Assembly (NCBI GenBank): GCA_020639295.1
Contig: JACKGY010000009.1
Coordinates: forward strand, 182,263-246,262
Direction of reading: 5' to 3'
Length of the DNA stretch: 64,000 bases
From: Planctomycetota bacterium
GTDB lineage: Bacteria > Planctomycetota > GCA-002687715 > DRQF01
A program made the position numbers and the translations under genes. Shown in pieces: positions 60,641 to 64,000 of this stretch; positions within the stretch are counted from its first letter, which is position 1, and every line of letters starts with the position of its first letter. A model generated the notes under the pieces. That model was not told where the DNA came from. It saw only the letters and a list, made by a program, of their open reading frames with translations, and did no database searches.

Positions 60641-61398
60641 GAACATCCTCCGCAATCCCGGGCCAGACCCAGGGCCTTGTTCAGCTTGAAGATGGCCCGG
60701 CTGTGCAGCTGGCTGACCCGCGATTCGGTCACGCCCAGGACCTCGCCGATCTCCTTCAGCAGGAGCCCCTCGGCGTAGTAGAGGACGATCACCCGGCGCT
60801 CGTTCTGGGGCAGGTTCTGGATCTCCTCCGCCATCCGGGCCTTGAGCTCGCGGGCCTCGGCCGCGTCGGCGGGGCTCGGCGTGTTCATGCAGGCCAGGGC
60901 GGTGCCGAGCGATGGGCCGTCGCCCTCGTTGCTCTCGGCGTCGTCGATCGACAGCACCGAGGCGCCATGCATGTTCACCAGCAGATCGTCGACCTGCTCG
61001 ACGCTGAGCCCCATGGCGACGGCGATCTCGTCGGGTGTCGCCGGTCGGCCGAGCTGTTCCTCGAGCTCTTCCGAGCTGCGGTGGAAGAGCTTCATCCGAT
61101 CCCGGCGCGAGCGCGGCACGATGTCGTAGCGGCGCAGCTCGTCGAGGATCGCGCCGCGGATGTTGACGTAGGCGTGGGTCTTGAACTGGGCGCCGCGCGA
61201 GGAGTCGTAGCTGCGCGCCGCGTTCATCAGACCGAGCACGCCCACCTCGAACAGATCCTCCCGATCCATGAAGGCCGGGAGGCTGATCGGCAGGCGGCCG
61301 AGGACATGACGCACCAGCGGCAGGAATTCCTCCACCAGCTTGTTGCGCTCCTCGTCGGTGATGACCGTGCGGGCATAGACTTCGGCGGCGTTGCTCAT
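60637..61398 (-). CDS. FliA/WhiG-family sigma factor
   Basis: This 253-residue sigma-70 protein has region 2 ('MDREDLFEVGVLGLMNAARS', 'FKTHAYVNIRGAILDELRRY'), 'IVPRSRRDRMKLFHRSSEEL' of region 3 and region 4 ('LLKEIGEVLGVTESRVSQLH'). The 'IRGAILDELR...VPRS' block is characteristic of sigma-28 (FliA/WhiG). In flagellated bacteria it drives late flagellar genes. No flagellar gene is in the window. It overlaps the upstream small membrane protein gene by ATGA and the downstream zinc-ribbon gene by GTGA. Confidence 0.93.
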   Translation of the reverse strand: MSNAAEVYARTVITDEERNKLVEEFLPLVRHVLGRLPISLPAFMDREDLFEVGVLGLMNAARSYDSSRGAQFKTHAYVNIRGAILDELRRYDIVPRSRRDRMKLFHRSSEELEEQLGRPATPDEIAVAMGLSVEQVDDLLVNMHGASVLSIDDAESNEGDGPSLGTALACMNTPSPADAAEARELKARMAEEIQNLPQNERRVIVLYYAEGLLLKEIGEVLGVTESRVSQLHSRAIFKLNKALGLARDCGGCS

Positions 61399-61727
61399 CC
61401 GCTGATCTCCGGCCGACGGCGCCGCGAACGCTTCGCCTTCTTCCAGTCATCGAGCAGCGCGCCCACCAGCAGGCGGACGCTGAGGCTGACGAAGAACCAC
61501 ATGAGCAGGGCGGCCAGCAGGCTCCGACCCACGGCGGTCGGCCCGGGCACGCCGGCGGTGACCGCGACCAGATAGGTCGCCGCCATCGTCGGCAGCGCCG
61601 TGCCGGCGCCGCAGAGCTTGCCGATCACCCGGGCGCCGGATTCGGGGCGTCTCTCCTTGCCCTTCTTCGGCGCGGTCTCGGCCTCGACCTTCTCCTGGTC
61701 CTGACCGCTCAAGTCTCTCTCCCTCAC
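61395..61727 (-). CDS. Small membrane protein at the head of the sigma operon
   Basis: This protein of up to 110 residues has an acidic and basic N-terminal tail ('ETAPKKGKERRPESGA') and two transmembrane helices ('ALPTMAATYLVAVTAGVPG' and 'RSLLAALLMWFFVSLSVRLL'), then a basic C-terminus. The start is either GTG at 61727 or TTG at 61712; the latter has AGGGAG six bases upstream. It could be a membrane-bound regulator of the coupled sigma factor, but no known anti-sigma domain is visible. Confidence 0.6.
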   Translation of the reverse strand: MRERDLSGQDQEKVEAETAPKKGKERRPESGARVIGKLCGAGTALPTMAATYLVAVTAGVPGPTAVGRSLLAALLMWFFVSLSVRLLVGALLDDWKKAKRSRRRRPEISG

Positions 61728-61746
61728 GGGGCTCTCTCGTCCTCGT

Positions 61747-61808
61747 TATCGGCATCTTCATGCAGCGGACTGAAGCGCCTTCCCGCTCCCGCTGCATGAA
61801 AACCGATA
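61747..61808 (-). other. Two-part stem-loop upstream of the sigma operon
   Basis: TTCATGCAGCGG (61757-61768) is the exact complement of CCGCTGCATGAA (61789-61800). An outer TATCGG/CCGATA pair (61747-61752 and 61803-61808) extends the stem after small bulges, and the loop has a minor GAAG/CTTC hairpin. It lies 20-80 bases before the operon start and 90 bases after the beta-helix gene, so it may be a terminator for the latter or a leader structure of the former. Confidence 0.55.
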
Positions 61809-61899
61809 GTCCGAGGCCGGCGGATCGGCCGGGAGAGGTCGGTCCGGTCGCGAAACCGGACCGAGACGAGCGGTCGGGGGCGGTTGCCCCGGAACCTCC

Positions 61900-63678
61900 T
61901 CAGCGCAGCTCGTAGACGACCGCGTTGGTCGCCCGGAACAGGCCCGGAGCCTCCTCGACCACGCCCTGGAGCGTGATGACGAGCGGGAAGGGAATGGCCG
62001 GCCCGAGCCCCGAGCTCCAGGGCGTCGGCGACGAGGGGAAGAGCTGTGGCGTGGTCGGGGCGTAATTGTCGGTGAAGGTGAAGAAGATCGACCGGAAGTA
62101 GGGCGGCACCATCGGGCTGGGCGCGAAGGCCATGGCGCCGATGCCGAGCGGGACGCCGACCACGCTGTCCGGGTCGGCCTCGCCGAGGAAACCGTAGACC
62201 GCGAAGCGCGCCGCCGTCGCCAGGTGCGGCGGCTGGAGCATGGCCACGGACCCCGGGCTGCCCACCGGAACGACGACCTTCCGCAGCGGACCTCCGTTCG
62301 AGCCGTTGACCAGGAGGACGTCGTAGGGGCCACCCGCGCCGACGCCCACCCGGCTGGCGGCGGCCGCGGAGAGGGCGATGCTGCCGTTCTCGAAGCAGCC
62401 GACGTCGACCGTCAGATAGCGGACGCGTGGCTTGCCGGCGAGATCGACCGCCGAGAGCCCGCCCGGGACCAACGGCGAGCCGGCATCGAGGCAGGGCGAG
62501 CCGGGCAGGAGGGAATAGTCGCCCTGGAGCGGATCGACGTAGAGCGGATCGGCGTCGAAGTTGCCGTTGGCCGCGCTGGCCGGTCCGCCCTCGACGTCGC
62601 AGGAATCGAAGGAGACCGGCCCCGCCGAAGCCGCGAGGTAGAGGGCCGCCGGGCTCTGGTTGCCCCAGAGGCAGCTGTTCCAGATCTCCGTGCTCTGATT
62701 CGCCTGGGTCTCGACGTCGATGAGCCCACGGGTGCTCAGGCTCAGGTCGTTGCCGGCGAAGCTGCAGTTGACGATCCGGCAGGAGTAGGTCCAGACCTCG
62801 AAAACCGCGCCCCGAGCGCTGTTGTCGGCGAAGAGGCTCTCGCGGATCTCGACCGTCGTGGTCGGCTCGCCGGCGAGGACGGCGATGCCCCCGATCGGCC
62901 CGAGGGACTGGTTGCCGACGATCCGGTTGCGCTCGCAGAGGCCGGTGCCGCCGAGACGGAAGGCCGCGCTGCCGGAGGTGAGGAGGGCGGTGTTGTTCGT
63001 GAAGCTGCAGTCGGTCACCTCGTACTGGTAGAAGGCTCCCAGGCCACCCACGTCGCCGCCGGTGTTGTTCTCGAAGCGACAGCGCCGGAACTTCGGTCCC
63101 GGACCGCTGCTGACGTAGACCGCGGCGCCACCGCTGCCGCTCGAGGCGACGTTGTTGCGGAAGAGGCAGTCCTCGAACAGGGGGCTCCCCCGGCTCATGC
63201 GCAGGCACAGGCCGCCGCCGCCGTTGACCGCCGTCGACGACGAGAACTCGCAATCACGGAAGACCATGTCGAAGACCGCGCTCGTGCTCGTGGGGTCCTG
63301 GATGTAGACCGCGCCGCCCCAGGTACCGATCTGGCCCGCCGGGGCGTAGCCCGTGCCGTTGGTGAAGATGATCGACTCGATCGTGGTCGCCGCGGTCACC
63401 GGATGGCTGAACAGGAGGCAGGGGCCGAGCCCGCCTCCGTCCACTCGGGTCGGACCGGGAACGCTGCCCCGGAGGACGAGGTCGTGGCCGGGGAAGACGA
63501 GATTCTCGACGAAGGTGCCGACCCCGATCTGGACGACGTCGCCCGGCGCCGACGCGTCCAGAGCGGCCTGGATCGTCGTGTGCGTCCCCGGAACGCTCAG
63601 GACGTTCTGGGCGCCGAGTGGCAGGGCGAGAAGCATGACGACGATCGTCACGCCAGCGATCGATGGTGACCGGAACAT
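61900..63678 (-). CDS. Secreted right-handed parallel beta-helix protein
   Basis: This 592-residue exported protein has a signal peptide ('IVVMLLALPLGAQ'). It opens 'LSVPGTHTTIQAALDASAPG', the usual start of pectate-lyase-like beta-helices, and carries repeated coils with 'CEFSSSTAVNGGG', 'CLFRNNVASSGSGGAAV', 'CSFTNNTALLTSG'. A C-terminal domain of about 130 residues ends 'LFRATNAVVYELR' and resembles the ends of the LamG and FG-GAP proteins. It is probably surface exposed. The start has a GGAGGG ribosome site six bases upstream. Confidence 0.86.
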   Translation of the reverse strand: MFRSPSIAGVTIVVMLLALPLGAQNVLSVPGTHTTIQAALDASAPGDVVQIGVGTFVENLVFPGHDLVLRGSVPGPTRVDGGGLGPCLLFSHPVTAATTIESIIFTNGTGYAPAGQIGTWGGAVYIQDPTSTSAVFDMVFRDCEFSSSTAVNGGGGLCLRMSRGSPLFEDCLFRNNVASSGSGGAAVYVSSGPGPKFRRCRFENNTGGDVGGLGAFYQYEVTDCSFTNNTALLTSGSAAFRLGGTGLCERNRIVGNQSLGPIGGIAVLAGEPTTTVEIRESLFADNSARGAVFEVWTYSCRIVNCSFAGNDLSLSTRGLIDVETQANQSTEIWNSCLWGNQSPAALYLAASAGPVSFDSCDVEGGPASAANGNFDADPLYVDPLQGDYSLLPGSPCLDAGSPLVPGGLSAVDLAGKPRVRYLTVDVGCFENGSIALSAAAASRVGVGAGGPYDVLLVNGSNGGPLRKVVVPVGSPGSVAMLQPPHLATAARFAVYGFLGEADPDSVVGVPLGIGAMAFAPSPMVPPYFRSIFFTFTDNYAPTTPQLFPSSPTPWSSGLGPAIPFPLVITLQGVVEEAPGLFRATNAVVYELR

Positions 63679-63955
63679 GAACTGCCCTCCGGTCGAGGGA
63701 ACTCCCAGGCGAGCCCAGTCTGCCAGGTCGCTCCCCTCCGCCCAAGGAGCTCGGAAATTAGCCCTCGGCCATCGGAGCGGAGCCATGGCCCGGGCGGCTT
63801 CGAGCGGCTCTGGTTGGCCCCAGGGCATCTGCGTCCGCCGGAATTCCCACCCGTCGGCGTCTCCGGCCTGGACCTGGGCGGCCACGAGGACCTAATCTCG
63901 GGACCTCGGCGGGCCGTCGCCCCGCGGCCGCCGACCCTCCCGCAGGAGTTCCGAC

Positions 63956-64000
63956 ATGCTGCAGCGCGGCCTCGTGGTCCTCGTCCTCGCCGTCCTCGCC
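63956..64000 (+). CDS. Start of an exported protein (truncated by window end)
   Basis: The ATG at 63956 follows an AGGAG ribosome site at eight bases. The 15 visible residues (MLQRGLVVLVLAVLA) look like the n- and h-regions of a signal peptide. Nothing more can be said; the gene continues beyond the window. It is divergent from the beta-helix gene. Confidence 0.6.
   Translation, partial: MLQRGLVVLVLAVLA

Overview
The window is 64 kb of very GC-rich chromosomal DNA from a diderm bacterium. The C-terminal part of an LptD-type outer-membrane barrel opens it, and several lipoproteins and a peptidoglycan lipid-II module follow. The best guess is a marine Planctomycetota lineage. This rests on the large secreted proteins (LamG, FG-GAP, right-handed beta-helix) that appear to share a C-terminal domain, an MglA-like GTPase, a small HNH protein, and the gene mix as a whole. 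It is inference, because no 16S rRNA or ribosomal protein gene lies in the window. I see no insertion sequence, prophage, CRISPR array or other mobile element. Coding density is high.

Region 1 (1-11.4 kb) is origin-proximal: lptD (3' end), tatA/E, an HDOD-GGDEF protein, then leftward gyrB, dciA-like DUF721, dnaN and dnaA. recF is missing from its usual place. A cysteine desulfurase and an MglA-like GTPase follow. Region 2 (11.4-17 kb) is a leftward operon-like run of pabA/trpG, pyrF, a SAM methyltransferase, bshC, bshB1 and bshA, which is a complete bacillithiol pathway with a methyltransferase coupled to it. Region 3 (17-28.8 kb) holds a group-2 sigma factor with a sugar transferase, a protein with a fused HPr-like domain, an apparently dead YfcE-type phosphoesterase beside an intact one, a membrane protein, then three parS sites with parA and parB, a membrane-anchored cyclophilin-like protein, lipoproteins and an HNH protein.

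Region 4 (28.8-37.5 kb) has purM, a Cys/Met-metabolism PLP enzyme, a NAD kinase with two CxxC pairs, mraY, and a 1301-residue MurG / FHA-like / MurJ / HEAT fusion. That fusion is the most striking object in the window: the enzyme that makes lipid II and the flippase that exports it are one polypeptide, translationally coupled to MraY, which makes lipid I. Region 5 (37.5-51.2 kb) contains secreted LamG and FG-GAP proteins, beta-carbonic anhydrase, a peptidase-MA-like protein, RNase HIII, an M48 protease, gyrA, a cupin, a candidate small hairpin RNA, and a secreted TPR-like protein. Region 6 (51.2-64 kb) contains plsC, an aspartate-type aminotransferase, a large membrane-anchored unknown, tRNA-Leu(GAG), secreted proteins, a FlgM-like small protein, a processive GT2, and a five-gene operon built around a FliA/WhiG-type sigma factor with lipoproteins but no flagellar genes in view. 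A beta-helix protein and the start of one more exported protein close the window.

Starts were trimmed wherever an upstream extension lacked family similarity or overlapped a divergent gene. All family calls come from reading motifs by eye; no database search was run.
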